Below, one piece after another: positions 20,888-30,581 of a stretch of DNA of 64,000 bases. The position numbers were made by a program, and so were the translations under genes. Origin of the DNA: JAZGGS01 sp963714405. GTDB taxonomy: Bacteria; Bacteroidota; Ignavibacteria; Ignavibacteriales; Ignavibacteriaceae. The DNA is taken from positions 62,001-126,000 of the forward strand of contig CAVQOH010000001.1 in NCBI GenBank assembly GCA_963714405.1. Reading direction: 5' to 3'. The notes under the pieces were generated by a model. The model had not been told where the DNA came from. It saw only the letters and a program-made list of their open reading frames with translations, and did no database searches. The first letter of the stretch is position 1. The number at the start of each line of letters is the position of its first letter.

Positions 20888-21415
20888 TCATTTTACATTA
20901 AAAGCTAAAATTAGTTCTGCAAGTTCTCTAAAAGCACCGTTCCCACTTTTATTGACGCAAACATAATCAGCAATATTTTTTATGCACTCCATACCATCTG
21001 CAGGAGTTGCTTTTAATCCGACCATTTTCATAATTTCCAAATCGTTTACATCATCACCAATAAATGCAATATTTTCAGCTTTTATACTGTTTTTCTTTAT
21101 TATTTCTTGAAGAATATCAGATTTATTTTTAACACCTAAATAGTATTCTTTTATTTTAAGCTTTTCGGATCTGGCTTTAACGGATCCTGAATTTTCACCG
21201 GTGATAATTATAGTTTCAATCCCCGCATGTTTTCTAAGTCTTTCAACACCCATTCCATCTCTGATTGAAAATCTTTTAAATTCTTCACCTTTTTCTGAAT
21301 AATAAACACCAGTATCTGTTAAAACTCCATCATTATCAGATAAAACAAGTTTTATTTTTTCCAGTTTTTCCTTTAGATGAATATTTATTTTTTTAAGTTC
21401 CTTATCAATTACCAT
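20888..21415 (-). CDS. HAD-family ulosonate-phosphate phosphatase, KdsC-like
   Basis: Small C0-type HAD phosphatase, expected to remove phosphate from the NeuB product. Motif I is DNDGVLTDTGVYY, followed by the KdsC-type IRDGMGVERL, then ITGENSGSVKAR (motif II), the Lys region GVKNKSDIL and motif III GDDVNDLEIM. About 175 residues, normal for KdsC relatives. I choose the ATG at 21415 because GGAGG lies 9 nt before it; the Met at 21424 has no spacing from that site. It overlaps the SDR end by 7 bp and precedes the NeuB-family gene by 32 bp. It is the only gene of the operon without a frame break. Confidence 0.85.
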   Translation of the reverse strand: MVIDKELKKINIHLKEKLEKIKLVLSDNDGVLTDTGVYYSEKGEEFKRFSIRDGMGVERLRKHAGIETIIITGENSGSVKARSEKLKIKEYYLGVKNKSDILQEIIKKNSIKAENIAFIGDDVNDLEIMKMVGLKATPADGMECIKNIADYVCVNKSGNGAFRELAELILAFNVK

Positions 21416-22224
21416 GCTGTCCATCCTCCATCCACAACTAAATTTGCACCGGTCATATAATTTGATGCGTCACTTGATAGAAAAATTAGCGCACCTTTAT
21501 AATCATTCGGCTGCGCCATTCTGCCTAAAGGTGTTTTCGCGGAATAATTTTTTATAAAGAAATCGTCCTGATTATTTTCAACTCCTCCTGGTGAAAGAGT
21601 GTTAACTCTTACTCCTTTTTCTCCCCAATATGCTGCAAGAAATTTTGTAAACATTATTACAGCCCCTTTTGTAACAGGGTAGGCTGCAGTTTTATAAAAT
21701 ACCTGCTCCCATTTTTATTTTTATAAATTGACTGATCAGGAGCTATAATACCATATGTAGATGCAATGTTTATTATACTTCCTCTTCCTTCTCTGCCATT
21801 GCTGTTCCGATTGTTTGACTGCATAAAAACATACCTGTTACATTTACATCCAAAGATTTTTTCCACATTCCAAGGGGGTAATTTTCAAATTTAGATTGTT
21901 CTAAAGCATTTAGACGGATTTTCAAATTTATCATTTATTGCAGCATTGTTTACTAACACATCAACTTTACCAAAGACTTTTATATTTCTTCCTTTAGATG
22001 TAGTCAACAGATTCTTTAATTGTAATATCAGTACTTATACCGATAGATTTTTCTTCCAGAGTTGAAGCAAATTCTTTACATTTTTTTTCATCAATATCAC
22101 ACACAACTACATTTGCACCTGCTTCACGTAATGCCTGGCAATGATTTTTGCCCAGCAATCCTAAAGCACCTGTTACAACTGCAACTTTTCCTTTTAATGA
22201 AAAGATATCCAGGTTTTTACTTAT
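21409..22224 (-). CDS. SDR-family NAD(P)-dependent oxidoreductase (frame-disrupted)
   Basis: Short-chain dehydrogenase, rebuilt as ~270 residues across at least four frames. The N-terminal Rossmann motif KGKVAVVTGALGLLGKNH is at about 22195-22140. VLVNNAAIND follows, then INIASTYGIIAPDQ, the active-site Tyr/Lys region AYPVTKGAVI, and the C-terminal FLSSDASNYMTGANLVVDGG. The codon where ATG would be expected reads ATA (near 22224), so the start is lost or miscalled. In this operon it may oxidise a hydroxyl of the sugar or ulosonic acid so that the class III aminotransferase can add an amino group (inference). Confidence 0.75.
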
Positions 22225-22245
22225 TCTTTACTCAATTAGTTAAAT

Positions 22246-23583
22246 TCACTTTTTTGGTTTTGTATTAAAGTTACTTACTTTTCTAAAAACCGGTTCAACG
22301 GGTTTACCTTTAAGACATTCTTTTACTTTATTCTCTTCAACAGCTTTTTTAACTAAAGGAAGAACATCACGGTAAACTTTTAATGTATAGTTAATATCAT
22401 CATCTTTATGAGAATAACTCATATTATGAAATCCGCCCCACAGAATACCTCTTTTTATCATTTCCTGCTGCATAAGGGATTTAATTTCGAGTGGATTTCC
22501 TGCTGAGGGATCAAAAGTTATCAGTGATCTGCAATCATAACCAATGCATTTAGTAAAATTTGTTCCAAGTCTCTTCAGAAATTTTATTATATCCATCTTT
22601 TAGCTTTTTACCTTGTGTTGACTAAATAAGCAGGAACGTTATTTTTCCTTAATTCAGTAATTGTTGCCTTTGCAGCAGCAAGTGATAAGTGCTTCACCAC
22701 CAAAAGTTGTATAGAAGAAAACATCCTTTTCCAAGAACTTTCATTACATCTGCTCTTACCGGTCAAAACAGAGATAGGCATACCATTTGCGACAGCTTTT
22801 GAAAAAGTTGCAAGATCAGCATTAACTTTAAAAAATTCCTGAGCACCACCTAATGCAATTCTAAATCCCGTCCACATTTCATCAAAAATTAGAAGTGTTC
22901 CATTTTTTGTACACACTTCTCTCAGTTCCAGTAAAAAGTTGTTCTTTGGTTCCTCAAAAACGAATGGTTCAAGAATTACTGCAGCAGTTTCATCATCAAT
23001 GGAATCTATAACTGATTGAATATCATTATAGTTAAATGTAAAAGTTAGATCGGTTAATGCTTTTGGGTATTCCTGCATTTCTATCTGTTACAGAAATATA
23101 CCAATCGTGCCATCCATGATAACCGCAGCAAAGAATCCGCTCTCGTTTTGTGTATGCACGGGCCGTTCTTACTGCAGCAGAAGTTACATCAGCTCCTGTT
23201 TTACTGTACCGAACAGATTCAGCATTTGGGACTGCTTCTTTAACTAATTCTGCAACTTCAACTTCCAAGGGATGCATAAGTGAAAATGTAATTCCATCTC
23301 CCAATTGTTTTTTAATTGCTTCATCAACTTCAGGATATGCATAACCAAGTGACAGGGGACCGATAGCCATATTAAAATCTATATATTCGTTTCCATCAAC
23401 ATCCCACACGTGGCAGCCCTTACCTTTTTGAAGATATTTTGGAGCTATTCCTTTTACATTTTGCTGCGGTCCCTTTGCTAAAGTCTGCGTAACTGAAGGA
23501 ATAAGATTTAGAGCACGGTTATATAACTCATCAGATTTTTTAATACAGGGAAAGTTTTTATTAAACTCAATTTTATTTGGCAT
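22246..23583 (-). CDS. Class III aminotransferase (glutamate-1-semialdehyde aminomutase-like; frame-disrupted)
   Basis: PLP enzyme of the GSA-aminomutase/ornithine transaminase group. Visible parts: GCHVWDVDGNEYIDFNM, GPLSLGYAYPEVDEA, VRYSKTGADVTSAAVRTARA, CCGYHGWHDWY, the PLP Asp in LLIFDEMWTGFR, and the Lys in TFSKAVANGMPISV. The C-terminal GFHNMSYSHKDDDINYTL and LKGKPVEPVF are further downstream. At least four indels lie between 23080 and 22590. Rebuilt length is ~440 residues. Position between a cytidylyltransferase and an SDR argues for amino-sugar synthesis rather than tetrapyrrole synthesis. Confidence 0.82.
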
Positions 23584-23653
23584 TTAAAACTCTTTTTGTT
23601 TGTTCGATTTACTGTATAATTGATAAATTTTCTTTAACAAAATAATAAATTAT

Positions 23654-24458
23654 TCAAATAAGTTTTGTTTGCTGTTCATCAATTGTTTTTAACTCTTTTA
23701 AATGATTTCTATACCAATTAACTCCTGCATATTTTGAATTAATTCTTCATTATGGCAGGATTTTCTTCTAATAGTTTTAATATATCAGCAAGTGGAAATA
23801 TTTTACTTTCTTTATATAGTTCATCATAAATTATTTTTACAAATTCATAATCCTCTTTATAATCTATAGTAAACCTGTGGCTCATAGAATAATCCAATCC
23901 AGTTTCCCAGGATACATTTCCAATCCTGAATTTATCAGGATTATCCCAGAAATATGGAGTTGTATGCTCTCTTTCTAATGGTAGTTTTGCATTTTTTTCA
24001 GCAAGTTCAAGAACTTCCATAGTCATTACTTCAACATCGTTTCCATCAGGATAACTGGGCGGATGTAGATTGCTTACAAAATCATATTTGGTATTATTCT
24101 TTAAATAAAAATCAATTACTTTATCTATTGTTTGTGGATCAACTAGCGGGCAATCTGAAGGTATTTTAATTACAACATCTGCTTTATGAATTTTTGCAGA
24201 TTCGTAATGTCTTTTTAATAAGTCTGTTGAATTTCCTCTGTAGAAGTTTATATTTTTTTCTTTGCAAAGTTGAACTATAGGAATATCAATTTCTTCCCTT
24301 GTGAGAGCCACAATGATATTCCCGGCAAGTTTTGAAGCAGCAACTCTTTCGTACATTCGCAATAGAAGCGGTTTACCTGCTAAGGGCATCATTACTTTGC
24401 CAGGAAGACGGGTAGATCCCATCCTTGCCTGGATTACAGTTACTATATTTAATGCCAT
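23654..24458 (-). CDS. SpsF-type cytidylyltransferase (frame-disrupted near the C terminus)
   Basis: Nucleotidyltransferase of the SpsF/NeuA/KdsB fold that would activate an ulosonic acid with CTP. The start IVTVIQARMGSTRLPGKVM is the nucleotide-binding signature. IPSDCPLVDPQTID carries metal-binding Asp, and DGNDVEVMTMEVLE and EHTTPYFWDNP follow. The straightforward frame stops at 23739. One extra A near 23743 hides a natural C-terminal extension (SKYAGVNWYRNHLKELKTID) ending at 23654, giving ~267 residues. It lies 44 bp after the GT-B-like gene and 70 bp before the aminotransferase. Confidence 0.85.
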
Positions 24459-24502
24459 GCCAAATCATGTATGAAGTGATAATTAGTATATACAACAGAA
24501 TT

Positions 24503-25577
24503 CTAAACCGAATTTTTAATTCTAGCAAGTCTGCGCTTGGTTTTAAAACGCTGAATCAGTTTATGTTTTGGAATAAGTTTTTTATCCAAAGTATATACGT
24601 TTGATTTATAAGGTTCTGCAAGTAATCTTCTAGCAACATGTGCAATATTAAATGCAGATTTGCCATCGTTCTGCATTGGGAGAAGCTCTTTTAGTTTGTT
24701 TACATCAAAATCTGAAAAAACCTGTTTGCCTAATGCTAATCCAACATAGACAACAGTAGAATAACGTGTTATCAGCACATCGCAGTTGGCAATCATCGGT
24801 TCAATTCTTTCATTTTCAAAAACCAATGCACCGGGAGCATAAGCATTTATTTCCTTTGGTTGCCCTGCTGATATTTTCATTTGGATGAAGTTTAAAAATC
24901 AATTTTCGTCCGTCAGCAATTTTAACAGCATTTTGTATAAATTTTTTCCTGTTTTCATATTTATACGTTTCTCTTATATCCGATGTTGCTACAAGTGCAA
25001 ATCCACGGTAGGGAAAATCGTTTTCAAAATATTGTTTGCAATTATCAAAATTTGGTATACCGGTCGCTTCAATCTTTTTTTCATCAAGCCCTTCATTAAT
25101 AAACTTATTTTTATACCCTTCTGAAGCAACACAAAATACATCATACTCATTGGATAAACCCATGGTGGAAGTGTGACCCAGCCATCTTGGAAATTTAAAT
25201 TTCTTTATTAAATTAAATGTAAAATTTGGAGGATCGGTCATTCCTTCCTGTACAAGAATAGTTTTTTTGTTTTTAATATTTTTAGGTATGATCAGATCTG
25301 CACACGTGATAACAAGATCGTAGTGATTTTGCTTTCCCTCATAGTCCAGTTTTAAGTTATTCTCAGCAATGTAGTTAAGTGTTTTTTCTTTTGCTTGCCC
25401 ACCGAGAATAGTAAAATCTAAAATTCCAATTTTTATAGCAAGTTTAATTATTTCATGCCCGTCAGCATAATATGGAGTAAAGTACGCCTCATATTCCGGC
25501 AGTTCCCGTGCAATTTTATGCATCTGTGTAGTTTGGTTATGTGAGCCGCCGATGTAGAGTATCTTTTGCTTGCTCAT
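24503..25577 (-). CDS. GT-B-fold glycosyl/glycerophosphotransferase-like protein (frame-disrupted once)
   Basis: First gene of the glycan operon. The protein starts SKQKILYIGGSHNQTTQMHK. Its C-terminal half has the nucleotide-sugar-binding look of CDP-glycerol-phosphotransferase or capsule GT-B enzymes: RKLIFKLHPNENI, then ANCDVLITRYSTVVYVGLA. An extra G near 24853 breaks the frame; joined, it reads RATKEINAYAPGALVFENERIE. Rebuilt length is ~357 residues. It may transfer the activated ulosonic acid made by the following genes. I cannot place it in a numbered GT family. Confidence 0.7.
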
Positions 25578-25915
25578 TGAGAAAAAATTGATTTTGAGTA
25601 ATTTATTTACAAAATATAATAAAATTGATAATCAATAATCAGCTATGTATTTATAAAATTGTGATACAAAATACACTCATAAAAGTTCTAAACAGACCAA
25701 TATTGATCCAATTTATAGCATTTGCTTATCTAAACTTATTAAATCCCGGAAATAATTCAATTTATTAATATTGTCTTAATAAATGATTTTTTCATCGCAA
25801 TCATTATTAGTATTTAAATACAATTATCAAAATGTGCTGTCTAAAATTTGCCTTATAAATATCTAATTCTTAAATTCGACTGCAATTGTGTTCAATTCAA
25901 TTTTAAAGTTTAAAT
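25578..25915. other. Divergent intergenic region (promoters expected)
   Basis: This 338-bp very AT-rich spacer separates the start of the glycan operon (-) from ldcA (+). I see no open frame or hairpin. It must hold promoters for both directions, but I cannot place them reliably. Confidence 0.6.
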
Positions 25916-26857
25916 ATGAAAATAATCAAGCCAAAAAAATTACTAAAAAAGGATGTGATCGGGATTATATCCCCTGCTTCAAGCCCCATTGAAACGGAAT
26001 CAATAGAAAGAAGTGTAAGATATTTAGAAAATCTTGGTTACAGGGTTGAAATTGGGGAAAATGTTGGAAAATTTAAAGGTTATTTGGCGGGAAGTGATCA
26101 GGAAAGAGTTGATGATATTCATTTTATGTTTAAAAATAAAAGTGTGAGAGCTGTTTTTTGTATTCGGGGTGGTTATGGTGCATCGCGCTTGCTTGATAAA
26201 ATTAATTATAAAATTATAAAGGAGAATCCTAAAATATTTGTTGGCTACAGTGAAATAACAGCTCTTCAAATGGCTTTTTTTCAAAAAACAGGTTTAATAA
26301 CTTTTGCCGGACCTATGCTTGCCCAAGATTTTTCGAATTCAATAAGCTCATTCACAGAAGAAAATTTCTGGAAAACTATTACTTCGAATAAAAAAGCAGG
26401 AAGGATTAAATATCCGAATGATGATAAACTTCCTGGAATTACAAAAGGAGGTGCTTCAGGAAGAATTATAGGGGGTAACCTGGCTGTTTTTGCCAGCTTA
26501 ATTGGAACTAATTATTTTCCAGCACTGAAGGGAAAAATTCTTTTACTTGAAGATGTAGGAGAATTACCATATAAGATTGATAGAATTTTAAACCAATTTA
26601 GATTACTTAAAGTTTTTAAATCTGTTGAAGGATTAATACTTGGAAGATTTGTTGATTGCTACGAGCATGATCCATCTAAAAGAACATTAACACTTGGTGA
26701 AGTGATGGATGATTATTTACATCCATTAAATATTCCGATTATTTATACATTTCCTCATGGTCACATTGAGGATAAGCTTACTGTGCCATTAGGAATAAAA
26801 GTAAAAATGAATGCCACCAAAGGTTTTGTGGAATATCTGGAGGCACCTGTTAAGTAA
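25916..26857 (+). CDS. ldcA: LD-carboxypeptidase (peptidase S66)
   Basis: Cytoplasmic serine peptidase that removes the terminal D-Ala from muropeptide tetrapeptides during murein recycling. It has DVIGIISPASSPIE at the start and the family segment IRGGYGASRLLDKINY. The nucleophile elbow is FVGYSEITAL, the Glu region ILLLEDVGELPYKIDR, and the His region TFPHGHIEDKLTVPLG. 313 residues, normal. Its end overlaps the ispE end by 8 bp, tail to tail. Confidence 0.9.
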   Translation: MKIIKPKKLLKKDVIGIISPASSPIETESIERSVRYLENLGYRVEIGENVGKFKGYLAGSDQERVDDIHFMFKNKSVRAVFCIRGGYGASRLLDKINYKIIKENPKIFVGYSEITALQMAFFQKTGLITFAGPMLAQDFSNSISSFTEENFWKTITSNKKAGRIKYPNDDKLPGITKGGASGRIIGGNLAVFASLIGTNYFPALKGKILLLEDVGELPYKIDRILNQFRLLKVFKSVEGLILGRFVDCYEHDPSKRTLTLGEVMDDYLHPLNIPIIYTFPHGHIEDKLTVPLGIKVKMNATKGFVEYLEAPVK

Positions 26858-27704
26858 TATCACTCGTTTCAAAGGGGTTGTTTAGATAACTAAAAAATGA
26901 TCTTGAAAAAATCTCTTCAGCTTTTCTTGCTTTTTGCAAGTTCTTAAAAATTCCATATACAGTTGATCCAGTTCCGGTCATTAGAGCAAATTCTGCTCCA
27001 TAATCGTATAGCTCGGCTTTAATTTTTTTTATTGATGGGAATTTTTTAAAAACAATATTCTCAAAATCATTTTTTATAAAACTTTTCATTTTTTCAATTT
27101 CAAATTTTTCATTTTGAATAATTTTTTTTAATGAATTATAATTTGATTTTGGTACTACTTTGCTAAAAGCCCATTTTGTAGAAATATGAATCCCTGGATT
27201 TACAATTAAAATGGGGTATGAAAGTGAAAGATCAATCTTAGTTAGTTTTTCACCGCGTGAAATACCCAATGAAGGAATTGGTGTTAAAAAATACGGCACA
27301 TCTGAACCTAATTTTATTGCTAATTCCGATAATTTAGAATAAGTAAGATTTAGACTAAAAAGTTTATTTAAGGCCTTTAAAGTTGCTGCCGCGTTTGAAC
27401 TTCCACCACCAAGACCTGCACCAATTGGGATATTTTTTTCAAGATTAACTTCAACAGAAAAATCTTCTTTCAACTCTCCTTCCATCAGTTTGATAGCATC
27501 CACAACTAAATTCGATTTGAGTTTCTCTATCTCTGCCGAATTTGTTTTAAACTTTAATGAAGTAGATTTTTTAAAACTCAGTTTATCTGAGAGTAAAAGG
27601 GGATAAAAAACTGTTTCCAAATTATGAAATCCATCAGGTCTTTTACTTATAACGTTTAATCCGATGTTTATTTTTGCCGAAGAATTCACTTCAATTTTTT
27701 GCAT
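26850..27704 (-). CDS. ispE: 4-diphosphocytidyl-2-C-methyl-D-erythritol kinase
   Basis: GHMP kinase that phosphorylates CDP-methylerythritol in the MEP isoprenoid pathway. The N-terminal substrate motif AKINIGLNVISKRPDGFHNLE and the ATP loop IPIGAGLGGGSSNAAATL are intact, and the C-terminal GHMP region is FALMTGTGSTVYGIF. 284 residues. It overlaps the upstream methyltransferase-family gene by 14 bp and is last in a minus-strand unit that begins with a glycosyltransferase. Confidence 0.93.
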   Translation of the reverse strand: MQKIEVNSSAKINIGLNVISKRPDGFHNLETVFYPLLLSDKLSFKKSTSLKFKTNSAEIEKLKSNLVVDAIKLMEGELKEDFSVEVNLEKNIPIGAGLGGGSSNAAATLKALNKLFSLNLTYSKLSELAIKLGSDVPYFLTPIPSLGISRGEKLTKIDLSLSYPILIVNPGIHISTKWAFSKVVPKSNYNSLKKIIQNEKFEIEKMKSFIKNDFENIVFKKFPSIKKIKAELYDYGAEFALMTGTGSTVYGIFKNLQKARKAEEIFSRSFFSYLNNPFETSDIT

Positions 27705-28566
27705 AATATTTTTTTATTTCTTTAATAAATTTGGGATTAGATCCGCAACATGTTCCAACAAATGCAAGATTTTGTGAATTAACTTGTTTAATAACGTTTA
27801 TATAATCTTGAGTTGTAATTGCAGATTTAATAATAGTTTCTTCTGGCTCCCCGACTCCACAATTAAGATAAAATCCCCATATATAATTTAAATTCAACAA
27901 TGGGAGCATTCTTAAGAATAAGGATGGACTAATACAGTTAAAACCAATTGCCAATGGATTATGATCCAGTATAAAGTCTGTTACATAATTGAGACTTTCT
28001 CCGGAGAGAATCTTAAAATCTTCAACAACATAAATACTTAAAATATAAGGAATGTTAATACTGGAACAATTTTCACAAATAATCTTTATTTCATCAAAAT
28101 GGCTTTGTGTTTCATTTAGGATGAAATCAACACCATTATCTGCCAGTAATTCAATATGATTATTATGATTTAATTCAAGTTTATTATAGTTTAATTTTCT
28201 CACTTTTTGATAACAATCTTCAGCTGGTGGATTTGAACCTGCTATGAATATATTCAAATTTCTTGTTGCTTCTTTTGCAATTTTTACACCTTCCAAAGCA
28301 TATTTTGTATCAAATTTATAACCTGCTCCCTCAAATGCTGCAGGATTTGTTCTGAAAGTGTTGGTTGTAATTATATCTGCTCCAGCACAAATATACTCTT
28401 CGTGAAGGTTTTTAATAACATCAGGATTTGTAATATTCAATTCACTCATCCACATCTTGCTATCCGGATTAAATCCTCTCTGTTGCAGTAGACTTCCCAT
28501 TGCTCCATCCAAAATTAATGGAATACCTGAATATGCGGCTTTATTAAACGGATTACTTTGGAGCAT
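27691..28566 (-). CDS. Homocysteine S-methyltransferase family protein
   Basis: Zn-dependent methyltransferase barrel, probably moving a methyl group from S-methylmethionine or a related donor to homocysteine or another thiol. It starts with ILDGAMGSLLQQRG, then GADIITTNTFRTNP. The zinc ligands expected for the family are present: Cys in IGFNCISP and the pair in GTCCGSNP near the C terminus. 291 residues. It starts 2 bp after the glycosyltransferase stop and overlaps ispE. The actual donor and acceptor are not deducible. Confidence 0.85.
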   Translation of the reverse strand: MLQSNPFNKAAYSGIPLILDGAMGSLLQQRGFNPDSKMWMSELNITNPDVIKNLHEEYICAGADIITTNTFRTNPAAFEGAGYKFDTKYALEGVKIAKEATRNLNIFIAGSNPPAEDCYQKVRKLNYNKLELNHNNHIELLADNGVDFILNETQSHFDEIKIICENCSSINIPYILSIYVVEDFKILSGESLNYVTDFILDHNPLAIGFNCISPSLFLRMLPLLNLNYIWGFYLNCGVGEPEETIIKSAITTQDYINVIKQVNSQNLAFVGTCCGSNPKFIKEIKKYYAKN

Positions 28567-28568
28567 AG

Positions 28569-29679
28569 TTAATCTGCAGTGATTATTTTTATTATATCTT
28601 CTATTTTTTTAGAAAAAATTTGAATTGAGTAATTTTTTTTAATCCTATTTTTACCATTTATACACATTTTATCTCTTATGGGTAAATTTTCAGATAGCAA
28701 TAAAATATTATCAGCAGCCATTTGAGAATCTTCCAAATCATAGATATAACCAGTTTCATTATTTTCAACTACTTCCGGAATAACGTTTAAATCTGGTGCA
28801 ACAACTGGTATTCCGAATGTCATAAATTCCATTGCTATTCTGCAGATATATTCTGAATATCTTGAAGATAATATTCCAATATCTGATATATTTATAAGAT
28901 CTCTAACATCATCTAATCTTGGAATTACTTTAACATAATTCTGCGACATTTAGTTCGACTAATTTCTTTTGAACGTCTGTAAATTTAATTTCTCCTTCTT
29001 CTCCAGATAGAATAAAGCAGATATTTTGTGATTCCTGAATAACTTTTTTGATTATTTCCAGCAGAAAGAAAATGCCTTTTTCTGGTGCAAATCTTCCTAT
29101 AAAGCTCACAATTATTTTATCAGATGAAATCTTTAGCTTTTCCTTTAAATTTTCTACCGGATTGTAACGTAGAAAACTTTCTAACTCCAGCGGAGCATGA
29201 AGTATTATATACTTTCTTATCTTAAAAATTTTATCATACCTGGATTTTGTTGCTGAACCGGGAAAAATGAAATAATCAGTAAGATTATTGTGTAAATACC
29301 TGTTAAGAAAATTGTTAACAGGAGGAACGTTATCAAGGCATATTTTTATAATAGGGATTCTTTTATAATTTATTTTATTTAAAATTCCTGTAATAATATG
29401 GCCTTGTGCGGTTATGGGAATTACAACATCAATATTATTTTCTTTAATTATCTTCTTTACTTTATTAATGTTAGTAAAAAATTGAAATGGTGAACGAACG
29501 AGTAAATTTAAATTCTTTTTAACAACTGATTTTTCTTTGATGGCATTTGAAGCAGGAGAGTCTGTTCGCCCAACAAAAGTTACATTGTGATTATTAATTA
29601 ACAATGATGTAACCAGCTTACTGCAATAATATGCTGCTGCGTTTGCCCAGGGAGATTGATATAAAACAAGTATTTTCAC
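28569..29679 (-). CDS. Glycosyltransferase family 4 (GT-B; frame-disrupted once)
   Basis: Retaining GT-B transferase for surface polysaccharide or glycolipid. It starts MKILVLYQSPWANAAAYYCS. The C-terminal Rossmann domain begins VSFIGRFAPEKGIFFLLE, and the donor-binding segment is ILSSRYSEYICRIAMEFM with GIPVVAPDLNVIPEVV. An indel near 28945 splits it; joined, it reads VELNVAQNYVKVIPRLDDV. Rebuilt length is ~370 residues. It is divergent from the GT2 gene, with only 35 bp between starts. Confidence 0.85.
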
Positions 29680-29714
29680 TTTACATTATCCATATAATTT
29701 TGTAACTAAACATA

Positions 29715-30581
29715 ATGAAAGTATCAGGTTTTACATTTATAAAAAACGCTGTTAAGTACGATTTTCCTCTAATTGAATCGATTAATTCTATATTACCAAT
29801 TTGTGATGAGTTTATTATTGTACACGGTGATAGTGATGATAACACTAAAGATTTAATTTCTACTATTAATTCTACAAAAATTAAAGTATTTAATACAGTT
29901 TGGGATCCTGAATTAAAAACCGGAGGAATGATTTTAGCGCAGCAAACAAACATAGCACTTTCTAAAACAACAGGTGATTGGTGTTTTTACATACAGGCGG
30001 ATGAAGTTGTACATGAAAATGATCTTCCCAAAATTCAAACTGCTATGCATACTCATTTTAATAATGATAAAGTTGAAGGATTATTATTTAAATATTTACA
30101 CTTTTACGGGAGTTATAACTACATTGCTACATCAAGGCAGTGGTACAGAAATGAAATCAGGATTGTGCGGAATAATTTAGGAATTCAGTCATTTCAAGAT
30201 GCACAAGGTTTTAGATTGAAAGATAAAAAGTTAAATGTTAAACCTATTGATGCACATATTTTTCATTATGGATGGGCACGTCCTCCCCAATCCATGCAGA
30301 AAAAAATGAAATATTTTCATTCACTCTGGCATAATAAAGATTGGATTGATGAAAATTTGTCAAATGAAACTGAATATGATTTTTCAGGTATGGATTCGCT
30401 GGAATTGTTCAAAGGAACACATCCGGAAGTTATGAAAAAAAGGATTTCTGAGAACAAAATTCAATTCAATCCATCCAACCATAAAATAAAGAAAGGAATT
30501 AAAAGATTCGTTTTAGATTTAGTAGAAAAGATGACTGACTACAGGATAGGGGAGTATAAGAATTATAAAATTATCGAGTAA
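29715..30581 (+). CDS. Glycosyltransferase family 2-like protein
   Basis: GT-A transferase. The start VSGFTFIKNAVKYDFPLIES is typical of GT2 proteins involved in LPS core or glycan synthesis. The DXD-like region is FYIQADEVVHENDLP, and FRLKDKKLNVKPIDAHIFHY with GWARPP follows. 288 residues, complete. No membrane segment. Its 3' end overlaps the GT9 gene on the other strand by 11 bp. Donor and acceptor unknown. Confidence 0.82.
   Translation: MKVSGFTFIKNAVKYDFPLIESINSILPICDEFIIVHGDSDDNTKDLISTINSTKIKVFNTVWDPELKTGGMILAQQTNIALSKTTGDWCFYIQADEVVHENDLPKIQTAMHTHFNNDKVEGLLFKYLHFYGSYNYIATSRQWYRNEIRIVRNNLGIQSFQDAQGFRLKDKKLNVKPIDAHIFHYGWARPPQSMQKKMKYFHSLWHNKDWIDENLSNETEYDFSGMDSLELFKGTHPEVMKKRISENKIQFNPSNHKIKKGIKRFVLDLVEKMTDYRIGEYKNYKIIE

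Noticed and set aside
22246..23583. Housekeeping hemL (tetrapyrrole synthesis)
   Set aside because: The fold is the same, but the operon context and C-terminal sequence point to sugar metabolism; kept as GSA-type aminotransferase without a symbol.
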